The notes below the pieces were generated by a model that was given only the letters and a program-made list of their open reading frames with translations, did not search any database and was not told where the DNA came from. A stretch of 64,000 nucleotides of DNA from Bacteroidota bacterium (GTDB taxonomy: Bacteria > Bacteroidota > Bacteroidia > Chitinophagales > Chitinophagaceae): positions 1 to 64,000 of the forward strand of contig JAFDXE010000001.1 in assembly GCA_018268085.1 (NCBI GenBank). The letters are read 5' to 3'. The number at the start of each line of letters is the position of its first letter. Positions within the stretch are counted from its first letter, which is position 1. The position numbers and the translations under genes were made by a program. Shown in pieces: positions 37,516 to 47,332 of the stretch.

Positions 37516-39912
37516 ATGTTTAGAAATTATCTTAAAACAACACTGCGGAATCTTTGGAAAAATAAATTGTACGCAGGCATCAACATCCTCGGCCTTACCA
37601 TCGGGCTTGCCGCTGCATTGATGATTGGTTTGTATGTGCAGAGGGAACTGAGTTATGATCGCTTTCATGTAAATGCCGACCGTATTGTTCGGGCTACTAT
37701 GGAATATAAACATTCCGAAACCGTAAATACTGTTGCAACAACCGGCACCAAAACCGGACCTGAATTAAAAAGGAAATTTCCTGTTGTAGAAGAATATGTA
37801 CGCACTTATATCCGTAGCAGCATCGTTCAGCAAGCTGATAAAATGTTTACAGAGCCGCGTATTTTGTTTGCAGACGATCCATTCTTCAAAGTATTTTCAT
37901 TTCACCTGCTGAAAGGAAATGCGGAAACGGTATTAAATGAACCGGGAAAAATTGTGCTTACGGCTTCCACAGCAAAAAAATATTTTGGTAATGAATATCC
38001 GATCAATAAAACACTAACGGTTATTGGTAAAAATATGTTGGTGTCGGGAATTTGTGAAGATGTGCCTGAAAATTCCCAATTAAAATTTGATTTCGTAACC
38101 CGCTTCTTAAACCTGCCGGGCGTTGAAAATGAAACCTGGTGGACTGCCAACTGGATTACTTATTTCCTGCTGAAAGATAAAAGCAGCATCCCTTCATTTC
38201 AGCAGCAGGTAAACAATTACATGGAGTTACCGGAAGTGAAAAAAGATGCTGAACTCGATGGTAATAACTATCTCCATTACAATATGGAGCCATTGCAGGA
38301 AGTTCACCTTCATTCGTCTCTTGCAGGATTTGAACCCAACAACAATATTCGCTACATCTACATGTTCGTTCTTATTGCTGTGTTGATTTTGGTCATTGCC
38401 TGCGCCAATTATACAAACCTGGCCACAGCGCAATCTGCCGGTCGTGGTAATGAAATCGGCATGCGAAAAGTGATGGGCGCCTCCAGGAAACAGGTGTTTG
38501 CCCAGTTCATGGGAGAATCTGCGATCATTAGTTTCATTGCAGCCCTGATTTCAGTTGCATTGGCTTCAGGTTTATTGCCCTACTTTAATGAAATTACAGG
38601 CGGCAGCTTCACAAACCATAATATTTTCCAGCCTTATGCCCTTGCTTCTTTACTGGCATTTGCAATACTGGTTAGTTTTTGTGCCGGCGTGTATCCGTCA
38701 CTGGTACTATCCCGTACAAAATTAACCGGCATTCTTAAGAAAGGCTTTTCCATTTCAACAGGGAATAATTCATTGCGCAAATCGCTGGTAGTTGCCCAAT
38801 TCGCCATATCTGTATTCCTGGTTATTTACACCGTGGTGGTATTGCAACAAATGAATTTTATGCAGAAAAAAGATCTTGGCTATGATAAAGATCACATCGT
38901 TGTTTTACCAATCGGCGGTAAAATGAAGGAAAATTTTCAACCAATTAAAGATGGATTATCGAGTGTACCGGGTGTGTCGTCGGTAACGGCCTCCTATGAA
39001 ACACCGGAATTTGTACAGTGGGGCGATGGGATTATTGCCAACGATGAGAAGGGAATGCATGAAGTTTCTGTAAATGCGATGCCGGTAGATCTCGACTTTA
39101 CCAATACGCTCAATATGACAATGCTGAGCGGTAGAGATTTTCGGTTATCAGACTTCTCCTTAATGGACACTACGGATAACAATAGCCGCTTTCAGTATTC
39201 CTTCATCATCAACGAAGCACTTGCAAAAAAAATAGGCTGGACCCCGGAGCAGGCCATTGGAAAAAAATTAGAAAAAGGTTCACCCGGAACAGTTGTAGGT
39301 GTGGTTAAGGATTTTAATTTCAGTAGTCTTCATGATCCTATCGGGCCATTAGTGCTGTTTTTACAGAGAGATTTTGCCCAGGTGTATTTGCTGCGTATTA
39401 AGTCGGCAAACATGAACCTCACGATAGCCCAACTGGAAAAAACATGGAAAACCCTCGTTCCTTCCCGTCCTTTTGAGTATCATTTTCTCGATGAAGATTA
39501 TAACAAATTGTATAAGTCGGAACAACGTTCACTAACACTATTTGCCACCGCCTCATCCATTGCCATCATACTGGCATGCCTCGGGCTATTTGGTCTTGCT
39601 GCATTTACCACCGTACAACGAACAAAAGAAATAGGTATCAGGCGAGTACTCGGTGCTAATGTTGTAAATATCGTCGCACTTATCACCTCGGGTTTTGTAC
39701 AATTGATTTTCATTGCTATTCTCATTGCAGTACCGCTGGCCTGGTGGGCATCCAATAAATGGCTCCAGGATTTTGCTTTCAGAATCCCGGTACAGGCTTC
39801 AACATTCCTCATTACGTCAGTAGTTGTTCTGGTAATCGCAATTGCAACGGTTGCTTATCATTCTGTAAAGGCAGCCATCAGTAACCCCGTTAAAAATCTG
39901 CGTACCGATTAA
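37516..39912 (+). CDS. ABC export permease, double MacB/FtsX type, number 4 of 8
   Basis: The 798-residue protein starts MFRNYLKTTLRNLWKNK and keeps the 1+3+1+3 layout. The loop motifs are RGNEIGMRKVMGAS and RTKEIGIRRVLGAN; the end is NPVKNLRTD. The second periplasmic domain has VVKDFNFSSLHDPIGPL and YHFLDEDYNKLYKSE. It follows permease 3 by 15 bp. A strong hairpin with a T run begins 21 bp after its stop, so it is probably the last gene of the first transcription unit. Confidence 0.9.
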   Translation: MFRNYLKTTLRNLWKNKLYAGINILGLTIGLAAALMIGLYVQRELSYDRFHVNADRIVRATMEYKHSETVNTVATTGTKTGPELKRKFPVVEEYVRTYIRSSIVQQADKMFTEPRILFADDPFFKVFSFHLLKGNAETVLNEPGKIVLTASTAKKYFGNEYPINKTLTVIGKNMLVSGICEDVPENSQLKFDFVTRFLNLPGVENETWWTANWITYFLLKDKSSIPSFQQQVNNYMELPEVKKDAELDGNNYLHYNMEPLQEVHLHSSLAGFEPNNNIRYIYMFVLIAVLILVIACANYTNLATAQSAGRGNEIGMRKVMGASRKQVFAQFMGESAIISFIAALISVALASGLLPYFNEITGGSFTNHNIFQPYALASLLAFAILVSFCAGVYPSLVLSRTKLTGILKKGFSISTGNNSLRKSLVVAQFAISVFLVIYTVVVLQQMNFMQKKDLGYDKDHIVVLPIGGKMKENFQPIKDGLSSVPGVSSVTASYETPEFVQWGDGIIANDEKGMHEVSVNAMPVDLDFTNTLNMTMLSGRDFRLSDFSLMDTTDNNSRFQYSFIINEALAKKIGWTPEQAIGKKLEKGSPGTVVGVVKDFNFSSLHDPIGPLVLFLQRDFAQVYLLRIKSANMNLTIAQLEKTWKTLVPSRPFEYHFLDEDYNKLYKSEQRSLTLFATASSIAIILACLGLFGLAAFTTVQRTKEIGIRRVLGANVVNIVALITSGFVQLIFIAILIAVPLAWWASNKWLQDFAFRIPVQASTFLITSVVVLVIAIATVAYHSVKAAISNPVKNLRTD

Positions 39913-39927
39913 CCATCGCAAAACGGT

Positions 39928-39954
39928 TGTTCGAAAGTGTACGCAGACTGTTCG
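39928..39954 (-). promoter_or_regulatory. Second candidate activator-binding pair
   Basis: Read on the minus strand, CGAACA occurs at 39928-39933 and 39949-39954, again exactly 21 bp apart. The second copy extends to CGAACAGTC, eight of nine bases of the element at 27712. The pair lies about 60-90 bp upstream of a sigma-54-like element at 40016. It overlaps the terminator hairpin, so part of the resemblance could be chance. Confidence 0.35.
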
Positions 39955-39973
39955 TTTTCGTACACTTTTTTTT
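39934..39973 (+). terminator. Intrinsic terminator inside the permease cluster
   Basis: AAAGTGTACG pairs perfectly with CGTACACTTT across a 15-base loop, followed by further T residues. It lies 21 bp after the stop of permease 4, in the 176-bp gap before permease 5, and separates the cluster into two units or lowers expression of the second. Confidence 0.75.
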
Positions 39974-40015
39974 ATGTATTGTACATAAACCACTGCTAAT
40001 CAAACATCTTTTCTA

Positions 40016-40032
40016 TTGGCATAGTGGTTGGG
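40016..40032 (+). promoter_or_regulatory. Sigma-54-like promoter element before permease 5
   Basis: TTGGCAT and TTGG are spaced correctly for sigma-54 (ten bases between the GG and the second dinucleotide). The -24 word has one mismatch, and the essential -12 GC is GG, which is a serious flaw. The start codon follows 57 bp downstream. It is listed because it follows paired sites like those before the adaptor gene. Confidence 0.25.
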
Positions 40033-40088
40033 TAAGCTGAAGCGAAATACCTAAGCAATTATCATTTCCCAAATGAAAATACAGTGCA

Positions 40089-42506
40089 ATGATTGGAAAT
40101 TATTATAAAACAGCTTACCGGAATTTATGGAGAAATAAAAGTTACGCATTGCTGAATATTGCAGGTTTGGCGATAGGCATTGCAGCTTCTATCCTAATTT
40201 TCATTGTTATCAGGTTTGAAACAAGTTTTGATAATTTTCATGATAAAAAAGAAAACATCTACAGGATTGCCAGTTATAGTTTAAACAATGGTAACGGAAA
40301 GGAATTTTATTCGGGCGGCGTTGCATTCCCTGTTGGCCCGGCATTGCAATCGGGATTTCCGCAGGTTAAAAAAGTAGCAAGGATATTACAAAGAGAAGGA
40401 GAGCCTGTGGCAATAAATATATCCGGAGTTGAAAGAAAAAAATTCATCACCAGTATTTTTTATGTTGAGCCTGATTTTTTTTCGTTGTTTAATTTTAAAT
40501 GGCTTAGTGGAAATGCTCAATCCGTATTAACAGCACCGAACAGCGCCGCATTATCTAAATCCACAGCAGAGAAGTACTTTGGCAACTGGCAAAATGCATT
40601 GGGAAAAACAATCATTCACAGGAATAGTCAGAATGAAATTTATACCATAAACGGAATCATTGAAGATGTTCCCGTAAACACCGATTTTCCGCTGGAAGTA
40701 ATGGCATCGTATTCAACATTGCAACATTCCGACATGAAAGACAATTTGAATGATTGGGTAAGCACCTGGAGTGAGGCTTGCACATTTGTTGAACTGGATA
40801 AAAATGCGTCTGTAAGTGCATTCAATAAAGAACTGATTGCGCTGGCAAAAAAACACAAACCGGCAGAATATGCCAAAGATGCATATATGGCTCAACCACT
40901 TTCTGCTATTCATTATGATGAAAGGTTTGGAAACTACAGGCATCATACATTCAGCAAAGGATTGATTACGGCATTGGAACTGATTGGCATTTTCCTGTTG
41001 CTGATGGCCTGTGTAAATTTTATCAACCTGGCCACCGCCCAGGCAGTACACCGGTCGAAAGAAGTTGGCGTGCGTAAAGTTCTTGGCAGCAATCGCTGGC
41101 AGCTTGCAATACAATTCTTAAGTGAAACAGCCCTGCTAACAGCATTTTCATTGATAGCGGCTATTGGTATCAGTTATCTTGCATTACCTTTTTTGAATAC
41201 TTTGCTGGAAACAAGCATGCAATTGAATATACTATCAGCAAACTTCCTGATCTTCCTGCTGCTTGTTTTTATTTCAGTCACATTTTTGTCTGGTATCTAT
41301 CCCGCAATTATTCTATCTGGTTTTAATCCAATTGTTGCGCTCAAAACAAAAATAACCTCTAAAATGATTGGAGGAATTTCGTTAAGGAGAGCGCTCGTAG
41401 TTTTACAATTCAGCATTTCACATATACTGGTTATTGGAATGCTCATCGTTGTTAGCCAGATGAACTATTTTAAAAATGCTTCACTTGGGTTCGACAAAGA
41501 AGCCATTATCAACCTGCCAATTCCCGATGATAGCGCAAGCCATGCTAAAATTGAATTTGTTAAACAAAAATTACTTCAGCACAAGGGAATAAAACATGTG
41601 AGCGCAAGTTTTGCAAGTCCTTCTTCCTCAGGAAACTGGTCGAGCGATTTTAAATTCGATCATTCAGATAAGCCTACAATTTTCAGTGCCAACCTCAAAT
41701 GGGCGGATGCCGATTATTTCAAAACCTATGACCTTCGCCTTATAGCAGGAAGGCTGTTTCACCCATCCGATACCGTAAGGGAATTTGTTGTTAACGAAAC
41801 AACTGCAAAATTACTCGGTTACAGCAATCCCGTTGCGATATTAGGGAAAGAGGTAAACCTGTGGGATGGCGTAATAAAAGCGCCAATCGTTGGTGTAGTA
41901 AAAGATTTTAACAGTAACTCACTCCGAAGTCCAATAGGGTCGGTTATCATTGCACCTCAAAAAAATTATTACGGAGTTTTTGGAGTAAAGATCAATGCTG
42001 CTGAAGAAAAAAATGTGTTAGCATTCACTGAAAAATTATGGAATGAGCATTTCCCGGATCATGTGTATGCCTTTTCTTTTCTTGATCAGAAAATAGCTGC
42101 ATTCTACAAACAGGAAGAACAGTTATCTCAACTGTATAAAATTTTTGCAGCTATTGGCATATTTATCAGTTGCCTCGGACTATATGGTCTTGTATCATTT
42201 ATGGCAGCCCAACGAACAAGGGAAGTGGGAATAAGAAAAGTGCTGGGTGCCATGCCCCGTCATATTGTTTATTTACTGTCGAAAGAGTTTTCCCTGTTAA
42301 TCATCATTGCATTTTTAGTTGCTGCTCCCATTGCTTATTACGCCATGCATCAGTGGCTGCAGAATTACAGTTATCGTACACCACTTTCTTTCTGGATATT
42401 TTTCATTGCCATTGCTGGTTCAATGGTTATCGCATGGTGTACGGTGGGATACAGGGCAATCAAAGCGGCATTGGCAAACCCGGTAAAAAATCTGCGTAAC
42501 GAATAA
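40089..42506 (+). CDS. ABC export permease, double MacB/FtsX type, number 5 of 8
   Basis: The 805-residue protein starts MIGNYYKTAYRNLWRNK and has the standard layout. The loop motifs are RSKEVGVRKVLGSN and RTREVGIRKVLGAM; the end is NPVKNLRNE. The family word KDFNSNSLRSPIG lies in the second periplasmic domain, and FLDQKIAAFYKQEEQ precedes the last membrane block. It is the first gene after the terminator at 39934 and the 176-bp gap, so it probably begins the second transcription unit, which runs to the TolC-like gene. Confidence 0.9.
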   Translation: MIGNYYKTAYRNLWRNKSYALLNIAGLAIGIAASILIFIVIRFETSFDNFHDKKENIYRIASYSLNNGNGKEFYSGGVAFPVGPALQSGFPQVKKVARILQREGEPVAINISGVERKKFITSIFYVEPDFFSLFNFKWLSGNAQSVLTAPNSAALSKSTAEKYFGNWQNALGKTIIHRNSQNEIYTINGIIEDVPVNTDFPLEVMASYSTLQHSDMKDNLNDWVSTWSEACTFVELDKNASVSAFNKELIALAKKHKPAEYAKDAYMAQPLSAIHYDERFGNYRHHTFSKGLITALELIGIFLLLMACVNFINLATAQAVHRSKEVGVRKVLGSNRWQLAIQFLSETALLTAFSLIAAIGISYLALPFLNTLLETSMQLNILSANFLIFLLLVFISVTFLSGIYPAIILSGFNPIVALKTKITSKMIGGISLRRALVVLQFSISHILVIGMLIVVSQMNYFKNASLGFDKEAIINLPIPDDSASHAKIEFVKQKLLQHKGIKHVSASFASPSSSGNWSSDFKFDHSDKPTIFSANLKWADADYFKTYDLRLIAGRLFHPSDTVREFVVNETTAKLLGYSNPVAILGKEVNLWDGVIKAPIVGVVKDFNSNSLRSPIGSVIIAPQKNYYGVFGVKINAAEEKNVLAFTEKLWNEHFPDHVYAFSFLDQKIAAFYKQEEQLSQLYKIFAAIGIFISCLGLYGLVSFMAAQRTREVGIRKVLGAMPRHIVYLLSKEFSLLIIIAFLVAAPIAYYAMHQWLQNYSYRTPLSFWIFFIAIAGSMVIAWCTVGYRAIKAALANPVKNLRNE

Positions 42507-42519
42507 TCTTTATTAGGCC

Positions 42520-44880
42520 ATGATAAAAAATTATATCAAAACATCTTTCAGAAACCTGTGGAAAAACCGTTCGCATAGTTTTTTAAACATTGCAGGGTTA
42601 GGCATCGGCATTGCCTGTGCTGCATTGATTTATTTATGGGTAGAAGATGAACTGAACTACAATCATCACTTTGCCAACAGGAAAAATCTGTACAAAGTAA
42701 AAGATCAGCAAACCTACGATGGAACAACCTATGTATTTGATGCAACGCCTGGCAAACTTGCAGAAGGAATTAAAACAGAAATACCTGGTATCAAACGAAC
42801 ATCAAGAGCTACCTGGAATTCAAAGAAATTATTTTCTGCAGGAGATAAATCAATCAATGAAGAAGGATATTATGTTGATCCGTCTTTCTTAAGCATGTTT
42901 GAATTAAAATTTATCAAAGGGAACGCAATACATGCTTTTGATCAGTTACGTTCGCTGGTGATCACTGAAAAAATGGCCATTAAATTCTTTGGCAATACCG
43001 AAGTTACCGGCCAAACGCTTAAGGTAGATAACCAGCAGGATTATATCATTACCGGTGTGGTTGAAGATATGCCCACTGATGTGTCGATACAATTTGAATG
43101 GTTGTCGCCTTTTAAAATTTACGAAGACAACAATGAATGGTTACAACAATGGGGGAGTAATGGCATCATCACCTACGTAGAAACTGAACCCAATGCAAAC
43201 ATAGAAGCGATCAATAAAATGATGTTTGGCTTTGTACAAACAAAAAAAAGCGAATCGATTGCACACATGTTTATCTACCCGATGGAACGCTGGCGTTTAT
43301 ACGATACGTTTGATAATGGCAAAGAAACGGAAGGACGAATTAAATATGTACACCTGTTCAGTATTATTGCGTGGATCATATTACTGATCGCCTGTATCAA
43401 TTTTATGAACCTGGCCACCGCCCGTTCTGAACAAAGGGCACGTGAAGTAGGTGTAAGAAAAGTACTCGGTGCCGGTAAATCAAAACTCATAGCACAGTTT
43501 ATCGGTGAATCGCTTATTATGGCATTTATTGCTGCCCTGTTATCAGTGTTGATTTTAGTTTTGGTTTTGCCCGCTTTTAATGGTTTGGTAGAAAAAGAAC
43601 TTTCCGCCAACATTTTCAAATGGAATCACCTTTCAGCATTAATGGGCATTTCCTTACTGTGTGGCCTGTTCGCAGGAAGTTACCCGGCATTTTACCTTTC
43701 GTCGTTTAACCCGGTACAGGTATTAAAAGGATTGAAATTAAAAACAAATGTAAGCGCCGTGTTCGTAAGAAAAGGATTGGTGATCCTGCAATTTTCTATT
43801 TCCATCATCCTTATCATCAGTACCATGATCATTTATCGCCAGGTAAATCATATCAGGCAAAGAAATCTTGGTTACAACCGGCAGGAACTTGTTTACCTAC
43901 CTGTTGAAGGAAATGTTGTACCTCATTTCAATGCTATAAAATACGATTTACAAAAAACCGGCTTTGTTGAAAATGCTGCATTAAGCAGGAGCATGGTTTT
44001 ACAATTGGGCAGCAACACCGGTGATTTTAACTGGGAAGGTAAAGATCCAAACAAACAGGTATTGATTACCGTTGAATCGGTAAGCCCGGAATATATAAGC
44101 ACCATGGGAATGAAAGTAAAAGAAGGGCGTGATTTCTACAGCAATATAAAATCAGATAGCAACAACGTTATCATCAATGAATCTTTTGCAAAAATTATCA
44201 ACCGGAAAAATATAGTGGGCAGCACGGTAACCTGGGGCGATGATAGTAAGTACACGATTGTTGGTGTGGTAAACGACTTTGTGTACAACAATATGTATGG
44301 AACCGCAGCACCACTTATTCTTTTTACCGATACAACCAGTGTAAACTATCTCACGGTTCGGTTCAAACCAAACAGCAATCTTTCTGCTGCATTGCCGGCT
44401 TTTGAAAAAGTAATGAAAGCCAATAACCCCGGTTACCTTGTTGAATATAAATTCGTGGATGAAAGTTTTGACCAGTATTTCAAAACTGAAAAACTCATAG
44501 GAAAACTGGCCGCAGTATTTTCCATCCTTGCAATTGTAATATCATGTCTTGGTTTATTCGGGCTTGCTGCTTACACTGCAGAAAGACGAACCAAAGAAAT
44601 CGGGATCAGGAAAGTGCTTGGCGCCAGCGTTAATGGCCTGGCAACACTGCTATCAAAAGATTTTCTTATCCTGGTGTTGATTTCCTGCTTCATTGCATTC
44701 CCTGTTTCCTACTGGATGATGCACAACTGGCTAAACGATTATGATTACCGGGTTGCCATGAGTTGGTGGATATTTGTTGCAGCCGGGTTGCTCGCTATAC
44801 TCATTGCTTTAATCACCGTAAGCTACCAGGCTATTAAAGTTGCTTTAACCAACCCGGTAAAAAGTTTGAGAAACGAATAG
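42520..44880 (+). CDS. ABC export permease, double MacB/FtsX type, number 6 of 8
   Basis: The 786-residue protein, the shortest of the eight, starts MIKNYIKTSFRNLWKNR. The loop motifs are RAREVGVRKVLGAG and RTKEIGIRKVLGAS; the end is NPVKSLRNE. It is closest to permease 2 in the membrane-proximal parts (INFMNLATARSEQRAREVG). The second periplasmic domain has VVNDFVYNNMYGTAAPL and YKFVDESFDQYF. It lies 13 bp after permease 5 and is surely co-transcribed. Confidence 0.9.
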   Translation: MIKNYIKTSFRNLWKNRSHSFLNIAGLGIGIACAALIYLWVEDELNYNHHFANRKNLYKVKDQQTYDGTTYVFDATPGKLAEGIKTEIPGIKRTSRATWNSKKLFSAGDKSINEEGYYVDPSFLSMFELKFIKGNAIHAFDQLRSLVITEKMAIKFFGNTEVTGQTLKVDNQQDYIITGVVEDMPTDVSIQFEWLSPFKIYEDNNEWLQQWGSNGIITYVETEPNANIEAINKMMFGFVQTKKSESIAHMFIYPMERWRLYDTFDNGKETEGRIKYVHLFSIIAWIILLIACINFMNLATARSEQRAREVGVRKVLGAGKSKLIAQFIGESLIMAFIAALLSVLILVLVLPAFNGLVEKELSANIFKWNHLSALMGISLLCGLFAGSYPAFYLSSFNPVQVLKGLKLKTNVSAVFVRKGLVILQFSISIILIISTMIIYRQVNHIRQRNLGYNRQELVYLPVEGNVVPHFNAIKYDLQKTGFVENAALSRSMVLQLGSNTGDFNWEGKDPNKQVLITVESVSPEYISTMGMKVKEGRDFYSNIKSDSNNVIINESFAKIINRKNIVGSTVTWGDDSKYTIVGVVNDFVYNNMYGTAAPLILFTDTTSVNYLTVRFKPNSNLSAALPAFEKVMKANNPGYLVEYKFVDESFDQYFKTEKLIGKLAAVFSILAIVISCLGLFGLAAYTAERRTKEIGIRKVLGASVNGLATLLSKDFLILVLISCFIAFPVSYWMMHNWLNDYDYRVAMSWWIFVAAGLLAILIALITVSYQAIKVALTNPVKSLRNE

Positions 44881-44904
44881 ACTATTCAATTGATATTTGA
44901 TACC

Positions 44905-47304
44905 ATGCTTAGAAACTATTTAAAAACGGCTTTTCGCAGCCTGCTGAAAAACAAATTCACCACCGCAATAAATCTTTTCGGTTTATCGGTGGGGATGACG
45001 GCTGCCGTATTCATTTTTATCTGGGTTCAAAATGAACATAGTTTCGACAATTACCATCCATCCAATCAATACATCTACCGGATAACCAACACCATCAACC
45101 TTGGTACCAACAACGACACCTGGAAATGGGAAACTTCACCGTATAACCTGGGCGAATTTGCACTAAAGGAAATTCCGGGTATTAAAAATTTAACCAGATG
45201 TGGCAATGTGAACAGTTCGCATAACATAATCTATAAAAACAGGATCATCCCGGAAAAAAATTGCGCTTATGTTGATAGTAACTGGTTTTCCGTATTTAAA
45301 TATGATTTCGTGTACGGCGATCCGTCAGCATTCAATAACAATAATTATGCAGTTGCCATAACAGAATCGAAAGCAAAAAAATATTTTGGAACTGCCAACC
45401 CTATTGGAAATATACTGAAGATAGATACGCTGAATTATACCGTTGAAGCTGTTGTTAAAGACAATCCACTGAACTCAAGTTTCCAGTTTGATATTATGAT
45501 GCAGATGGGCAGTCACATAACACAACCAAGAGTTGCCAAAAACATTCATAGCTGGGGCAATTTCAATTTCCCTACTTATGTATTACTTCAGGATAATGCG
45601 AACGTACAGAAAGTAACCGGAATGCTGAACGCCATTATGAACCGGGAGAGAGAAAAGAATTCAGCAAATACCACACTGCAGCCTTTGTCAACAATGCACT
45701 TCGAAACTGATCTGCAAAGCACTTCACTACCGCACGGAAACAGGAAAACAACTTATATATTCAGTGTGCTGGGAATATTATTATTACTCACAGCCTGCAT
45801 TAACTATGTAAATCTTACCACGGCTAAAGCCAGCCTGCGTTCAAAAGAAGTAGGCATTAAAAAAATTATAGGTGCAGGCCGTAAACACCTGTTCATGCAG
45901 TTTATTGTTGAATCATTTTTGATCAGTATTGTATCATTACTCCTGAGTTTGCTGTTCATACAATTATTACTGCCGGTTTTTAACAGCATTACGGAAAAAC
46001 AATTTGTGCTGACTTTGTTTTCATTTACGATGTGGAAAATATTGTTGTCAACGCTGATTGTTGCAACGATACTGAATGGAATTTACCCCGCAATCATGTT
46101 ATCGTCGTTTAAACCTATAGAAGTATTCAGGGGCAAAACCATACTGAAGCTGAATGATGCCTTCGTACGCAAATCACTCGTAGTATTTCAATTCAGTTTG
46201 TCGGTTATTTTAATTATCGGCAGCATCGTTATTTTTAAACAACTGAAACATATACAAAACAGCAACCCGGGCTATAACCTGTCGCAGGTTGTATCAATGG
46301 AAATTCCATACAATGCTTATCGCAAATTGAATGATGAGCAACAGGAACATTTCTTTGCTGCGATCAGGCATGAGTTGTTGAATTCCGGCGCAGTTGAAGG
46401 ACTAACGATGGGTGGTGATCAGATCATCAATGTGGGCAATTTCAGTTCAGGTAATGTTGATTGGGACGGGCATGACACTGCGTTCCAGGCAACCGTTAGT
46501 CCGTATTCTGCCGATGCAGATTTTCAGAAAGTATTCCAGTTACAAATGAAGGAAGGCCGTTGGTTTCATGAAGGAAAAGAAGACGAACACAATTATATCC
46601 TGAATGAATCGGCACTCAGGATGTTTAACATGCATACGCCTGTAATTGGTCAGCGATTTACGATGGGTGGTGATACGGGAAAGGTGGTAGGTATTGTAAA
46701 AGATTTTCACTACCAGAGTATGCATGAAAAGATCGGGGCATTGGTAATGAAATATAACAATGGTTACGATTCCTATATATTTTTAAAAGCAGCAGCGGGT
46801 AAAATTCCGGCCGCGTTACAAGCCGCAGCAACAACATGGAAAAAATTCATACCCTCAGAACCATTCGAATATACTTTCATGGATGAAAGTTTTGATCGCT
46901 TATATAAAGAAGACAGGAAAATATCATCTCTTGTGTTTATTTTTTCGATCATAGCGGTTGTAATTGCAGCGCTGGGATTGTTTGGGCTGGCGGCATTCAC
47001 TACGGAAATACGCACAAAAGAAATAGGCATACGAAAAGTACTGGGAGCAGGCGTTCAATCCATTGTTTTCTTACTATCAAAAGATTTTATAAAACTGGCT
47101 TTGCTTGCTTTTGTGATCGCTTCACCCATTGCCTGGTATTTCGCCAATAAATGGCTGGAAGATTTTGCATATAGAATTGACATTAGCTGGTGGATATTTG
47201 CAATAACGGTTGTACTGGCGATGATAATAACCATTGTAACCGTAAGCAGCCACGCAATTAAGGCAGCCATTAGCAGCCCAGTAAATAATTTAAGAAGTGA
47301 ATAA
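44905..47304 (+). CDS. ABC export permease, double MacB/FtsX type, number 7 of 8
   Basis: A TTG at 44890 opens the frame, but ATG at 44905 (MLRNYLKTAFRSLLKNK) fits the family, giving 799 residues. The first loop motif is changed to RSKEVGIKKIIGAG and the second is RTKEIGIRKVLGAG. The usual C-terminal NPVKSLR has become SPVNNLRSE. The second periplasmic domain has IVKDFHYQSMHEKIG and FMDESFDRLYKEDRK. The layout is otherwise standard. The gap from permease 6 to this start is 24 bp. Confidence 0.9.
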   Translation: MLRNYLKTAFRSLLKNKFTTAINLFGLSVGMTAAVFIFIWVQNEHSFDNYHPSNQYIYRITNTINLGTNNDTWKWETSPYNLGEFALKEIPGIKNLTRCGNVNSSHNIIYKNRIIPEKNCAYVDSNWFSVFKYDFVYGDPSAFNNNNYAVAITESKAKKYFGTANPIGNILKIDTLNYTVEAVVKDNPLNSSFQFDIMMQMGSHITQPRVAKNIHSWGNFNFPTYVLLQDNANVQKVTGMLNAIMNREREKNSANTTLQPLSTMHFETDLQSTSLPHGNRKTTYIFSVLGILLLLTACINYVNLTTAKASLRSKEVGIKKIIGAGRKHLFMQFIVESFLISIVSLLLSLLFIQLLLPVFNSITEKQFVLTLFSFTMWKILLSTLIVATILNGIYPAIMLSSFKPIEVFRGKTILKLNDAFVRKSLVVFQFSLSVILIIGSIVIFKQLKHIQNSNPGYNLSQVVSMEIPYNAYRKLNDEQQEHFFAAIRHELLNSGAVEGLTMGGDQIINVGNFSSGNVDWDGHDTAFQATVSPYSADADFQKVFQLQMKEGRWFHEGKEDEHNYILNESALRMFNMHTPVIGQRFTMGGDTGKVVGIVKDFHYQSMHEKIGALVMKYNNGYDSYIFLKAAAGKIPAALQAAATTWKKFIPSEPFEYTFMDESFDRLYKEDRKISSLVFIFSIIAVVIAALGLFGLAAFTTEIRTKEIGIRKVLGAGVQSIVFLLSKDFIKLALLAFVIASPIAWYFANKWLEDFAYRIDISWWIFAITVVLAMIITIVTVSSHAIKAAISSPVNNLRSE

Positions 47305-47332
47305 ACAGCTTCTTCACCGGTAACCTTAAAAA

